From: Fibrobacter succinogenes
GTDB taxonomy: Bacteria; Fibrobacterota; Fibrobacteria; Fibrobacterales; Fibrobacteraceae
DNA length: 64,000 nucleotides
Direction: 5' to 3'
Assembly: GCA_902794535.1 (NCBI GenBank)
Contig: CADBHQ010000028.1
Coordinates: 16,130 to 80,129 of the forward strand
The position numbers were made by a program, and so were the translations under genes. Under the pieces are notes generated by a model that did no database searches, was not told where the DNA came from, and saw nothing but the letters and a program-made list of their open reading frames with translations. Positions 51,096 to 60,997 of this stretch are shown one piece after another (position 1 is the stretch's first letter; every line of letters starts with the position of its first letter).

Positions 51096-52631
51096 CTATT
51101 GCCGATTTCTTACAGCATCGGCTGTCGGCTTGAACATGTAGAACCATTTAATCGGGTCTATTACTTTGTACCGAACGTTGCCGATTCGCTTGTCGCCATT
51201 CCTGTCGATAAGCCCTGTAACTACGTGTGCATGCGGGCCCGTGGTGTGGCCTGTAAGGCCGACTGTTGCAATGGGGTCGCCGGCCATCACTTCTTGGCCG
51301 TCCAAATAAAGCAACTGGTCGCAGTGCATAAAGATGACTACGTCTTTTTGGCGTACAAGCCCAATCACAATGCCGCCGCGTTCGTCGCGAGCGGTCCATG
51401 CCTTGGCTGCGAACGGGGCGAGTATGCGGGCGCCCTGACGCGATGCCACGTCGATGCCGTTATGTTGTCTGTACTTTGCGGTGGCTTGGGCGTGGTAAAA
51501 TTCTGTAAGGTAGGCGACGCTGTCCGATACAATCGATGTCCAGTATTTCCAAGCCGCGCCAATGGAATCGCTTGCAGACTTTTCAAAAAAGTCAGGTCTT
51601 GAAAACTTGATGGCGGTTCCTACAGGCGGAATGTTCTTGCTGTTGTTTTCCCAAGCGTTAGCGGGGTAGCCGTTTTCTTCGAGCGTGACCTTGACATACT
51701 GTTGCACCATTTTTTCGTCGGTAATCAATGCGTTAAAACGACCGATGGCATAGCGTGAAATACGCTGCATTGATTCCTTGCCGTCAAAGGTGTATTCAAA
51801 TGACGGCGCAATCGAAAGTTTGTCACGTTCGTGAATGCGGTCTCGCGTATTCGAAATGCCTGGTTCCGTTTTTGTCACAAAGAAAAACGGCAGCGCAATC
51901 ATGAGCAAGAACAGAAGCGGGAAAAGCGTCCTGAAAACTTTTGAAGTGCCGTCAAGCGGATTCTTTTCAAGAATTGAAAACTTGTGCAGATTCTCGATAA
52001 TCTTGGCGAATGTTTCGGGATCTTTTTTCCAGTCGCAATTTCGAATTTCTTTGTAGAACGAATGGCTGCGACGAACCGCCCTGTAGGCGTGGTAAAATTT
52101 CTTCTTGTCTGGCTTTTGCGGGAATAGCCAAAGCAAGTTTGATTTGTTGAAGTGCGGAAGGTCTTCCAAATAAGCTGACGCTTCGTGAGCACTCTCACCG
52201 TCGATTACGATAAGCCTAGAAACAAGCTTTGCGTAATAGGCCTCTTGGTCGCTAATTTCCAAGGGCAGAACGGCGACGATTTGCGAAATCGATTTCTTGA
52301 TTTGTTGCAGGTTATGGTACAGGCACCTGAATTGATCGTCGTTTTGCGGGAAACACCTGGTTCCTGTAATAGTCCAGCTATTCGTATCGGAACCGAGTTC
52401 GTTCAGTGTTTCTTGCGAAAGAGGCTTTTCGAAAAGATCGCTTGCAGAAATGGGGGAGTTTCCTTTCAGGATATTTTTTCCTGAAAAGTCAATAACCAAA
52501 AAACGAGCGCCGGCGTTTAGCGCCAGCGCAAGGTTCTGCAAGGGTTCAAGCGGAATCTCGTTTTCGCCCGGAAAAGCAAAAAAGGTGATTCCGCCCTGCC
52601 TGTACAGGTCATTTAAGACCTTGTGCTGCAT
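51096..52631 (-). CDS. M23 (LytM-like) peptidase with an N-terminal cytosolic domain
   Basis: A 511-residue protein. The first about 220 residues form a soluble alpha/beta region (GITFFAFPGENEI, ARFLVIDFSGKN) that I cannot assign; it resembles a nucleotide-binding fold without a clear P-loop. A membrane helix (about 232-252) separates it from the periplasmic half. That half ends in an M23 peptidase with zinc and catalytic residues visible: HNGIDVA (His, Asp), IFMHCDQLLYLDGQ and GHTTGPHAHVVTG (HxH). It would cleave peptidoglycan cross-bridges. An alternative is a degenerate LytM regulator, but the metal ligands look intact. Follows a small gene by 10 bp. Confidence 0.8.
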   Translation of the reverse strand: MQHKVLNDLYRQGGITFFAFPGENEIPLEPLQNLALALNAGARFLVIDFSGKNILKGNSPISASDLFEKPLSQETLNELGSDTNSWTITGTRCFPQNDDQFRCLYHNLQQIKKSISQIVAVLPLEISDQEAYYAKLVSRLIVIDGESAHEASAYLEDLPHFNKSNLLWLFPQKPDKKKFYHAYRAVRRSHSFYKEIRNCDWKKDPETFAKIIENLHKFSILEKNPLDGTSKVFRTLFPLLFLLMIALPFFFVTKTEPGISNTRDRIHERDKLSIAPSFEYTFDGKESMQRISRYAIGRFNALITDEKMVQQYVKVTLEENGYPANAWENNSKNIPPVGTAIKFSRPDFFEKSASDSIGAAWKYWTSIVSDSVAYLTEFYHAQATAKYRQHNGIDVASRQGARILAPFAAKAWTARDERGGIVIGLVRQKDVVIFMHCDQLLYLDGQEVMAGDPIATVGLTGHTTGPHAHVVTGLIDRNGDKRIGNVRYKVIDPIKWFYMFKPTADAVRNRQ

Positions 52632-52641
52632 TGTCCCCTAA

Positions 52642-53052
52642 TTAGGCCTTCTGAGTGCCACGCGGGTAGGTGAAACCTGCAGGCGGAGCAGCCACGAACT
52701 TGTCGACCTGAAGATAGAGTTCTTCGGCAGAAGCGCTCGGGTTGAAGTAGATTTCCTGATTGCGGTTCTGGGTGCGGCCCTTCAGCGGTTCGCTACGGCG
52801 AGAACGGCTCACGATGCCCAGCGGGAGCACTTCCAAAAGCGGAAGCAGGCCAAAGTAGCGGAACAGGCTGAAGTTCTTCTGCCAAGTGGTGCGTTCGGCG
52901 AGCACGGCAAACGTGCCTTCGAAAATGGACTTGGTCTGGAGCAGTTCGTCGCTAGTCATGGTCACCAGTTCGTGGTTGGTGGGGAAGTTGTTCACGAAGT
53001 TGACCATGTCACCCTTGAGGTAGTTGGCGTCGCAAAGGAATACGAATTTCAT
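52642..53052 (-). CDS. Hypothetical protein in operon with the M23 gene
   Basis: A 136-residue protein with the alpha/beta start MKFVFLCDANYLKGDMVNF. The ATG at 53052 is chosen because a longer in-frame reading adds an implausible basic N-terminus. I recognise no domain. The 10-bp gap to the M23 gene suggests co-transcription, so it may interact with that protein's cytosolic domain. Confidence 0.7.
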   Translation of the reverse strand: MKFVFLCDANYLKGDMVNFVNNFPTNHELVTMTSDELLQTKSIFEGTFAVLAERTTWQKNFSLFRYFGLLPLLEVLPLGIVSRSRRSEPLKGRTQNRNQEIYFNPSASAEELYLQVDKFVAAPPAGFTYPRGTQKA

Positions 53053-53370
53053 TGTTTTACCTGTTTTTGTTTGTTGTTTAGGGCAAAGATACTTTTTTGT
53101 CAACCCCCTGTCAGCGGACAAAGGCGTGAAAACGAATGCTTTTGGAACTTTTTGTTCCGGTTGAATGTAAATTTTTTGTAAAAAGTGCTTTTTTCTCCGA
53201 AATCCTCAAAAAAAGCGTTCTTTTTCGAACAAATAAAAAAAATGAATCCCTGTTCGTAACTCATTGACTATCAACGACTTAGCGAAAAAAAGTGAGACTT
53301 TTGTCAATTTTTGCAAACACTTTTTTTGCCTTTTTTTAGCAAATTTGCGGTATATAGCTGTCAAAAACAT

Positions 53371-53423
53371 TATATTTGACCTCGTAAAATCGCGCCCGGA
53401 CTAGCGGGGGCGGTACGATTTTT
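53371..53423 (+). promoter_or_regulatory. Promoter and 5' hairpin of the giant-repeat gene
   Basis: TATATTTG (53371-53378) lies at the end of an AT-rich 421-bp spacer with no recognisable gene. The expected start near 53383 is followed at once by a stem AAATCG.CGCCC paired with GGGCG.CGATTT (53387-53421) and five T. This could stabilise the mRNA 5' end or act as an attenuator. Confidence 0.45.
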
Positions 53424-53473
53424 GTGAAAGCAAAAGTGTGTAATTGGAAGAAGAAATTTATGGGAGATCATAA

Positions 53474-56400
53474 ATGAAACGAATAAATTGGTCTGTAGCA
53501 ACCCTCCTGGCGTCAGCCGGAATGCTTGCATCTGTGGGTGTTGCTCAGGAGGCTGAAAATAGCGCTCCTTCAGTTATGGGAATTCCGGGTGAATCCATTA
53601 ACGAAGGTGGAAAGTTCGCCCCGATTAAGTTGGATAAGTATGTATCCGATGATATGGACAAGCCTGAAAAGCTGAAATGGTCGGTTTCCGGCAACAAGCA
53701 GCTTAAGGTTTCTATTTCTCCCGAGCGTATTGCAACGATCGAAATTCCGAGCAAGTATTGGAACGGCTCCGAAGACATCACGTTCATGGCCACTGACTCC
53801 AAGGGTGCCGTTGGTTCTGAAACCGTGAACTTCAACGTGGAATCCGTGAACAATCCGCCCGAAGTCAAGCAGATTCCGGACCAGACCATCGATGAAGGTA
53901 AGTCCTTCACGAAGATCAAACTCGACGATTTCGTGACTGACCCTGACCATCCGAAGAACCAGATCCTTTGGGAATTTGACATCCAACCGGTGGGCAAGGA
54001 TCAAGCTGAAGGCGACCTGAATGTGGAAATCGATCCGAACCGCGTCGCTTCTGTGATTATCCCGGACCAGAACTGGTATGGTTCTGCAAAGATCAAGTTT
54101 ACGGCAACTGACGGCGAATACGCTAGCGCCTCTACGACCGCAAACTTCGTGGTAAAGCCGATCAACGACGCTCCGGTTCTCAAGAAGATTCCGGACCAGA
54201 CCATCGAAGAAAAGAACGAATTCGAATCCATTAGCCTCACTGATTACGTGACAGACGTTGATGACGATGTCATGAAGCTGAAGTGGAGCATTTCGGGCAA
54301 CAAGGACCTCAAGTTCGACATCGACAAGTACGGTTCTGCAAACATCAAGATCCCGAACGAATTCTGGAATGGCTCTGAAACCGTGACCTTCACGGCAACT
54401 GACCCTGCTGGTGCATCTGCCAAGGCAACGGCCAAGTTCACCGTCAAGTCTGTGAACGATGCTCCTGAATTCATCAAGGAAGTTTCTGATCAGACGATCG
54501 AAGAAAAGCAGGAATTCAAGCCGATCGAACTGGACAAGCTGGTCAAGGATCCCGACCATCCTTTCGAACAACTTAAATGGACGGTTTCTGGCAACAAGGA
54601 TCTTGCTGTGAACATTGCTGGTAAGACCGCTACCATCAAGATTCCGAACAAAATGTGGAACGGTTCTGAATCCATCAAGTTCAAGGTTTGCGACCCGGCC
54701 GGCGCTTGCGCTGAATCAGAAAACAGCTTCACGGTGAACTCCGTGAACGACGTGCCGCAGATCGTGAAGCAGATTCCTAACCAGACCATCGACGAAAAGA
54801 AGACCTTTGCTAAGATCAAGCTCGATGAATATGTGAAGGATGCTGACCACAAGAATTCTGAACTTTCTTGGGAAGCTGACGTGAAGCACCAGGGCAAGGA
54901 ACCGCAGTCCGGTACTTTGTCTGTAAACATCGACGACTCTCACGTTGCTTCTATTGAAATTCCGGACCCGAGCTGGAATGGTTCTGCTGTCGTGACCTTC
55001 ACGGTGTCTGACCCGGAAGGTGCTTCTGCCAAGCAGCAAGTGACATTTACTGTCAAGTCCATTAACGATATTCCTGTGTTCAAGAAGATTCCGGACCAGA
55101 CTATCGAAGAAAAGAACGAATTCTCTTCTGTCATGCTTGATGACTATCTCTCCGATGCCGACCACGATCTCTCCCAGTTGAAGATCGACATCGCAGGTAA
55201 TAAGGACATCAAGGTCAACCTGAATAACAAGACTCGCGAAATTTCTTTCAAGACTCCGTCCGAACTCTGGAACGGTTCCGAAACCATTACCCTGACTGCT
55301 ACCGACCCCGAGGGCGGCAAGGCTTCTACTTCGTTCAAGCTCGCTGTCAAGTCTATCAACGACCCGCCGACCATGAAGGATATTGCTGAACAGACTATCA
55401 AGGAAAAGGGTTCCTTCAAGCCGGTCGAACTCGACAAGTTTGTCGAAGACCTTGACCACTCTAAAGACAAGCTCAAGTGGACTGTTACGGGTAACCGCGA
55501 ACTCAAGGTGTCCCTCGAAGGCCGCGTGCTGAAGGTGACTCCGCCGAGCCCGCAGTGGAACGGTTCTGAAACGCTCACCATCAAGGTCACTGACCCGGAA
55601 GGTGCAACGGATGAACGCACTGTCGCTTACACTGTGGAATCCGTGAACGACGTTCCGGAATTCACGAAGCAGGTTGCTCCGCAGACCATCAAGGAAAAGG
55701 AACAGTTCAAGCCGATCAAGCTCGGCGAAATGGTCCGCGACCTCGACAACAAACTCTCTGATCTCCAGTTTACTGTCGATGTGAAGTCTGCTAACGGCAA
55801 GAATGCTGGCCTCACGGTCGAAATCGATGCCCAGCATGTGGCTAACATCAAGATCCCGAACAAGTACTGGAACGGTGCCGACGAAATCACCTTCACGGTC
55901 ACTGACCCCGAAGGCGCAAAGGCTACCTCCAAGGCTCTGTTCACGGTGCAGTCTGTGAACGACGTGCCGACTCTCAAGAAGGTTCCGGACCAGATGATCG
56001 AAGAAAAGCAGGAATTTGCTTCGATCAATCTCGCTGACCTCGCTTCTGACCCGGATCATTCCTTCAAGAGCCTCAAGTGGACTGTTTCTGGCAACAAGCA
56101 GCTCAAGATTGAAATCGATGGCAACGGTGTTGCCACTATCAAGAAGCCGACCAAGAACTGGAACGGTTCTGAAAAGGTGACCTTCACGGTGACCGACCCC
56201 GAAGGCGCATCTGCCAAGTCTGACGCCGTGTTCACGGTCAAGTCCATCAACGACCCGCCGGTCATGAAGGATATTGCTAACCAGACCATCAAGGAAAAGA
56301 GCGAATTCAAGCCGATCGAACTCGACAAGTTCGTAAGCGATGAAGACCATGACAACTCCAAGCTCAAGTGGACTGTTTCTGGTAACAAGGACCTGAAGGT

Positions 56401-59400
56401 TGTTATCGACCCGAAGCATGTTGCTACGATTACCACTCCGAACAAGTACTGGAACGGTACTGAAAAGATCACCTTCACGGTGACTGACCCGGAAGGTGCA
56501 TCCGACAAGCGTACGGTGACCTTCAAGGTTGAATCCGTGAACGATATTCCGGAATTCGTGAAGCCCATCAAGGACCAGAGCATTCCGGAAAAGCGTGAAT
56601 TTGCAATCATTAACCTGAACGACATCGTTAAGGATGCCGACCACAAGCCTGATCAGCTCACCTGGAACTTTGACGTGAAGCCGGCTAAGGGTGCTCCGAA
56701 GGGTTATACCCCGAAGCTCAAGGTTACGGTCGACGGCCAGCGCATGGCTAAGATCGTGATTCCGGACAAGTACTGGAACGGTTCTGAAGAAATCACCTTC
56801 CGCGTGGAAGACCCGGAAGGCGGCAAGGCTCATTGCACTGCAACGTTTACCGTGCAGTCTGTGAACGATGCTCCGACCATCGGCAAGATCGATGACCAGA
56901 ACATTAAGGAAAAGGAACAGTTCAAGTCCTTCAACCTGAAGCAGCTCATCAAGGATCCGGACCATCCGTATGGCCGCCTCAAGATCGATGTCTCTGGCAA
57001 CAAGGAACTCAAGGTTAATATCGACAACGACGGTAACGTGACTGTCAAGGCTCCGAGTCCGCTTTGGAACGGCAAGGAAACTTTGACCTTCACCGTGACC
57101 GACCCGGAAGGCGCTTCTGCCAAGGCCACCGCTTCGTTCTCCGTGATGTCCATCAACGACCCGCCGGTCATGAAGGATATTGCTAACCAGACCATCAAGG
57201 AAAAGGGTAGCTTCAAGTCCATCGCTCTCGACAACTACGTCGAAGACCTTGACCACCCGAAGGCTAAGCTCAAGTGGAAGATTGAAGGCGCCAAGGAACT
57301 CAAGGTTGCCATGGACGCAAGCCACAATGTTTCTATCACTCCGCCGAACCAGTACTGGCACGGTTCTGAAACTGTCAAGTTCACGGTTTCTGACCCGGAA
57401 GGCGCTTCTGATAGCCGCTCCGTGACCTTCACGGTGGAATCGGTGAACGACGCTCCGCAGTTCGTCCGCGAACTCAAGGACCAGTCCATCGACGAAAAGA
57501 GACAGTTCCAGCAGATCAAGCTCGACGATCTCGTGAAGGACCCGGACCACAAGAATTCCGAACTCAAGTGGACGTTTGACGTGAAGGCCAAGTCTGCTGC
57601 CGCTCCGGCTGCCAAGGGCAAGAAGGGCGCTGCTGCTGAACCGGCTAGCACCAAGCCTGGCTTGAATGTGAAGGTTGATCACAACCATGTTGCTACCATT
57701 GAAATCCCGGACAAGTACTGGAACGGTGCTGCCGACATTACCTTCACGGTGACTGACCCGGAAGGTGCCAAGGCTTCCAAGACCGCTCATTACGAAGTTC
57801 GTTCTATCAACGACCCGCCGGTTATTTCTTCTAGCGCTCCGCGTGGCGAATCCATCCGCGAAAATGGCGTGTTCAGAACAATCGATCTCACGAACCTTGC
57901 CTCTGACCCGGACCACAAGGCTTCTCAGCTCAAGTGGACTGTTTCTGGCAACAAGTTCCTCAAGGTGAACATGCTCAAGGACAACACCGTGAAGGTGGCT
58001 GTGCCTGATCCGCAGTGGAACGGCAAGGAAACGGTGACCTTCACCGTGACTGACCCGGAAGGCGCTTCTGCCAACCACAAGATGCTCTTCGAAGTGTCTC
58101 GCGTGAACGATCCTCCTGTCATCACCAAGAAGATTCCTGACCAGAAGATCAAGGAAAAGGAACTCTTCAAGCAGATCAAGCTTGACGAATACGTGAAGGA
58201 CCCGGATAACAAGCCGAGCGAACTCAAGTGGACCGTTTCTGGCAACCGCCAGCTCAAGGCTGAAATTTCTCCGAGCCGCGTGCTTACTGTTACCGCTCCG
58301 GATAAGAACTTCTGGTGCGCTCCGGAAACCATGGTTCTCATTGTGAAGGACCCGGATGGTGCAGAAACTTCTCAGACTGTGACCTTCGAAATCACTTCTG
58401 TGAATGACGCTCCGGTGCTCAAGAATATTCCTGACCAGAAGATCAAGGAAAAGGGTCAGTTCAAGGAAATCGACCTGAACAAGTTCGTGAATGATCCTGA
58501 CCACAAGCTCTCTGAACTCACTTGGTCCGTCAAGGTTGCCAAGGTGGGTGCTGCTCCTGCTCCGAAGCCGGTTAAGAAGCCCGCTAAGAAGAGCAAGAAG
58601 GGCAAGGAAGAAAAGGCTGAAGAACCGGCACCTGCTCCGGTTGACGAATTCCAGATTGAAATCGACAGCCACAACATTGCTCGCGTGAAGATTGATAACA
58701 AGTACTGGAATGGTGAACGCAACGTGACCTTCACTGTGAAGGACCCGGAAGGTGCTTCCGACTCCAAGACGGTGAACTTCAAGGTTGAATCCGTGAACGA
58801 CGCTCCGGAAATCAAGCCGATTGCTATCCAGAGCATCCAGGAAAAGGAACGCTTCAAGCCGATCGATCTCTCTCAGTATATCTCTGACCCGGATCATCCG
58901 CTCTCCGCTTTGAAGATTGAAGTTGCTCCGACTCGCGCCCTTAAGGCTTCTGTCAACGCCAAGAAGGAACTTATCGTTTCTACTCCGGACAAGTTCTGGA
59001 GCGGTTCCGAAAAGATCAAGATTGAAGTGACTGACCCGGAAGGTGCTCGCGCCATGCAGCAGATCACTTACGAAGTGACTCCGGTGAACGACCCGCCTGT
59101 AATTAAGCGTATCGCTGGCCAGAGAATCAAGGAAAAGGAACGCTTCGAAATTGTTGACCTCTCCAAGGCTGCTGAAGACCCGGATAACAAGCCCAATGAA
59201 CTCCACTGGACTGTGACCGGCAATAAGGACCTTAAGGTTGACATCAAGGGTAGCCGTGCCCAAATCCTGACTCCGAACCCGAACTGGTACGGTAAGGAAA
59301 CCCTCACCTTTACGGTGAAGGATATCGCTGGTGCTTCTGCTTCTACGCAGGCTACTTTCGAAGTAACTCCGGTGAACGATCCTCCGACCCTCAAGCCGGT

Positions 59401-60739
59401 GCAGCCGTTCGTGATCGAAGAAAAGAAGACGTTTGCTCCGTTCGACTTCAGCAAGGTTGTAAACGATCCGGATAACAGCCTCGAAGAACTTGTTTGGACT
59501 CTCGATAACGAAGTTCCGGCTCTTAAGGGTAAGAAGGCTGGCAGAAACGGCCCGGCTGTGAAGCATGAAATGAACTTCTCTATCGATGAAAAGGGTGTTC
59601 TCCATGCTGAAACTCCGAACCCGTACTGGAACGGTATGGAAATCGTGACTGTGAACGTGTTTGACCCGGCTGGCGAAAGCGCCTCTATCCAGGTGAAGTA
59701 CACGGTGAAGCCCGTGAACGACCCGCCGATCGTGAAGGAAATTCCTGGCCAGGAAACCCTGCAGGGCACTACCTTCAAGCCGATCAAGCTCGACAACTAT
59801 GTAACTGATCCTGACCATAAGGTTAGCGAAATCCGTTGGGGCGTGTCTGGTGCTAAGAATCTCGCTGTCCAGATCAACGGTAACCGCGAAGCTATCGTGA
59901 AGCCGAAGAAGGCTGACTGGTTCGGTGACGAAACCCTCATCTTTACCGCTAAGGACCCGGCTGGTGGTTCTGACAAGGCAATGGTGAAGTTCGTTGTGAA
60001 GCATGTGAATGCCGCTCCGATTATGCGCGATATTCCTGACCACACGATCAAGGAAGACGACAACAACGGTGTCGTGGCCGTGATCAAGCTCGATCAGTTT
60101 GCTCGCGATAAGGATAACCGCTTCGATGAACTCAAGTGGACCTTCACTGGCAACAAGTACCTGACTGTCAAGTATGACAAGTTCAAGAAGACAGCAACTG
60201 TTGCTCAGCCGCACGAAAACTGGAACGGTAAGCCGGAACGTATCACCTTCACGGTGACCGACCCGGATGGCGCCAAGGCTTCTAAGTCTGCTCTCTTCAC
60301 GGTGATTGCTGTGAATGATCCGCCGGTAGCCAACCCGCAGACTTACATGACTCAGGAAGGCGAAGAACTCAAGGTTAGCGCCGCCGAAGGTCTGATGTCT
60401 GGCGTGACGGATGCCGATGGTGAAAAGCCGGTGTCTGTGCAGCTCGTGCAGAAGCCGCGCAATGGTAAGATCAACCTGAACGAACGCGACGGTTCCTTCA
60501 CCTACATGCCGAACAAGGGCTTCTCTGGCCTCGATGAATTCAGCTTCAAGGTCCGTGACCCGGCTGGCCTCGCCTCTCAGGTGACGACTGCTGAAGTCAA
60601 CGTTTCCTTCAAGATGAAGGACCTCCGCGGTGGCGACACCAAGAAGGCCGAAAAGAAGGAAGATCCTAAGGCTGAAGAACCGAAGGAAGACGCTGCCCCG
60701 GCTAAGGGTAAGGGCAAAAAGCGCCGCAAGAGAAAGTAA
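53474..60739 (+). CDS. Giant tandem-repeat surface protein (2,421 residues)
   Basis: Probable adhesin or surface filament. A signal peptide (about 1-24, ending GVAQ) is followed by 22 tandem Ig/cadherin-like domains of about 95-120 residues. The consensus starts IPDQTIxEKxxFxPIxLDxxVxDxDH, has a central LKWTVSGNKxLKV and WNGSExxTFTVTDPEGA, and ends VNDxP. Asp-rich turns (DPDH, DPDN) suggest calcium binding. A final, different VCBS/cadherin-like domain (about 2286-2390: VTDADGEKP, FTYMPNKGFSGLDEFSFKV) precedes a Lys/Glu-rich tail. Three repeats carry long Lys/Ala/Pro-rich loop insertions. No T9SS-like C-terminal domain is seen. Sequence similarity between repeats shows expansion by duplication. 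Its function is inferred. Confidence 0.85.
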   Translation: MKRINWSVATLLASAGMLASVGVAQEAENSAPSVMGIPGESINEGGKFAPIKLDKYVSDDMDKPEKLKWSVSGNKQLKVSISPERIATIEIPSKYWNGSEDITFMATDSKGAVGSETVNFNVESVNNPPEVKQIPDQTIDEGKSFTKIKLDDFVTDPDHPKNQILWEFDIQPVGKDQAEGDLNVEIDPNRVASVIIPDQNWYGSAKIKFTATDGEYASASTTANFVVKPINDAPVLKKIPDQTIEEKNEFESISLTDYVTDVDDDVMKLKWSISGNKDLKFDIDKYGSANIKIPNEFWNGSETVTFTATDPAGASAKATAKFTVKSVNDAPEFIKEVSDQTIEEKQEFKPIELDKLVKDPDHPFEQLKWTVSGNKDLAVNIAGKTATIKIPNKMWNGSESIKFKVCDPAGACAESENSFTVNSVNDVPQIVKQIPNQTIDEKKTFAKIKLDEYVKDADHKNSELSWEADVKHQGKEPQSGTLSVNIDDSHVASIEIPDPSWNGSAVVTFTVSDPEGASAKQQVTFTVKSINDIPVFKKIPDQTIEEKNEFSSVMLDDYLSDADHDLSQLKIDIAGNKDIKVNLNNKTREISFKTPSELWNGSETITLTATDPEGGKASTSFKLAVKSINDPPTMKDIAEQTIKEKGSFKPVELDKFVEDLDHSKDKLKWTVTGNRELKVSLEGRVLKVTPPSPQWNGSETLTIKVTDPEGATDERTVAYTVESVNDVPEFTKQVAPQTIKEKEQFKPIKLGEMVRDLDNKLSDLQFTVDVKSANGKNAGLTVEIDAQHVANIKIPNKYWNGADEITFTVTDPEGAKATSKALFTVQSVNDVPTLKKVPDQMIEEKQEFASINLADLASDPDHSFKSLKWTVSGNKQLKIEIDGNGVATIKKPTKNWNGSEKVTFTVTDPEGASAKSDAVFTVKSINDPPVMKDIANQTIKEKSEFKPIELDKFVSDEDHDNSKLKWTVSGNKDLKVVIDPKHVATITTPNKYWNGTEKITFTVTDPEGASDKRTVTFKVESVNDIPEFVKPIKDQSIPEKREFAIINLNDIVKDADHKPDQLTWNFDVKPAKGAPKGYTPKLKVTVDGQRMAKIVIPDKYWNGSEEITFRVEDPEGGKAHCTATFTVQSVNDAPTIGKIDDQNIKEKEQFKSFNLKQLIKDPDHPYGRLKIDVSGNKELKVNIDNDGNVTVKAPSPLWNGKETLTFTVTDPEGASAKATASFSVMSINDPPVMKDIANQTIKEKGSFKSIALDNYVEDLDHPKAKLKWKIEGAKELKVAMDASHNVSITPPNQYWHGSETVKFTVSDPEGASDSRSVTFTVESVNDAPQFVRELKDQSIDEKRQFQQIKLDDLVKDPDHKNSELKWTFDVKAKSAAAPAAKGKKGAAAEPASTKPGLNVKVDHNHVATIEIPDKYWNGAADITFTVTDPEGAKASKTAHYEVRSINDPPVISSSAPRGESIRENGVFRTIDLTNLASDPDHKASQLKWTVSGNKFLKVNMLKDNTVKVAVPDPQWNGKETVTFTVTDPEGASANHKMLFEVSRVNDPPVITKKIPDQKIKEKELFKQIKLDEYVKDPDNKPSELKWTVSGNRQLKAEISPSRVLTVTAPDKNFWCAPETMVLIVKDPDGAETSQTVTFEITSVNDAPVLKNIPDQKIKEKGQFKEIDLNKFVNDPDHKLSELTWSVKVAKVGAAPAPKPVKKPAKKSKKGKEEKAEEPAPAPVDEFQIEIDSHNIARVKIDNKYWNGERNVTFTVKDPEGASDSKTVNFKVESVNDAPEIKPIAIQSIQEKERFKPIDLSQYISDPDHPLSALKIEVAPTRALKASVNAKKELIVSTPDKFWSGSEKIKIEVTDPEGARAMQQITYEVTPVNDPPVIKRIAGQRIKEKERFEIVDLSKAAEDPDNKPNELHWTVTGNKDLKVDIKGSRAQILTPNPNWYGKETLTFTVKDIAGASASTQATFEVTPVNDPPTLKPVQPFVIEEKKTFAPFDFSKVVNDPDNSLEELVWTLDNEVPALKGKKAGRNGPAVKHEMNFSIDEKGVLHAETPNPYWNGMEIVTVNVFDPAGESASIQVKYTVKPVNDPPIVKEIPGQETLQGTTFKPIKLDNYVTDPDHKVSEIRWGVSGAKNLAVQINGNREAIVKPKKADWFGDETLIFTAKDPAGGSDKAMVKFVVKHVNAAPIMRDIPDHTIKEDDNNGVVAVIKLDQFARDKDNRFDELKWTFTGNKYLTVKYDKFKKTATVAQPHENWNGKPERITFTVTDPDGAKASKSALFTVIAVNDPPVANPQTYMTQEGEELKVSAAEGLMSGVTDADGEKPVSVQLVQKPRNGKINLNERDGSFTYMPNKGFSGLDEFSFKVRDPAGLASQVTTAEVNVSFKMKDLRGGDTKKAEKKEDPKAEEPKEDAAPAKGKGKKRRKRK

Positions 60740-60832
60740 AATTATGAAGTAAGCGTCGCATAGCTTCGTTCCTGCGGCCTCGCTCTGCTTGCTTCCTTCA
60801 AAATTTCGATTTTTCTTGAAAATGAATTTGAA

Positions 60833-60857
60833 AAATCCCGCTCAACGAGCGGGATTC
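60833..60857. terminator. Intrinsic terminator after the giant-repeat gene
   Basis: Hairpin AATCCCGCTC/GAGCGGGATT with a 3-nt loop and a T-rich tail. Confidence 0.8.
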
Positions 60858-60997
60858 TTTTGTTTTGGGGCGCTTGTGGGTGTTGAAAAGTTCAAAACGG
60901 ATATTTGGGGTGTGTGCGAAAAATTTGCGTGTTTCGGGGCTGCTGAAGGTATTTTATAGCTTGGTTATTTGGGCGTGGTGCCCAATAGTGTTTTGGG

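Noticed and set aside
27262..53285. CTAAGTCGTTGAT shared by the dnaA spacer and the spacer before the giant gene
   Set aside because: A 13-bp match between two places is expected by chance many times in 64 kb; no further similarity surrounds it.
54716..60214. A minus-strand open frame of about 1,830 codons opposite the giant-repeat gene
   Set aside because: It mirrors the tandem repeats of the sense gene and has no start signal or family; a long antisense frame is expected from the biased codon use of the repeats.
53545..60300. Regular repeats of about 300 bp as a possible DNA satellite
   Set aside because: The periodicity is that of protein domains in one open frame with diverged codons, not a DNA-level array.
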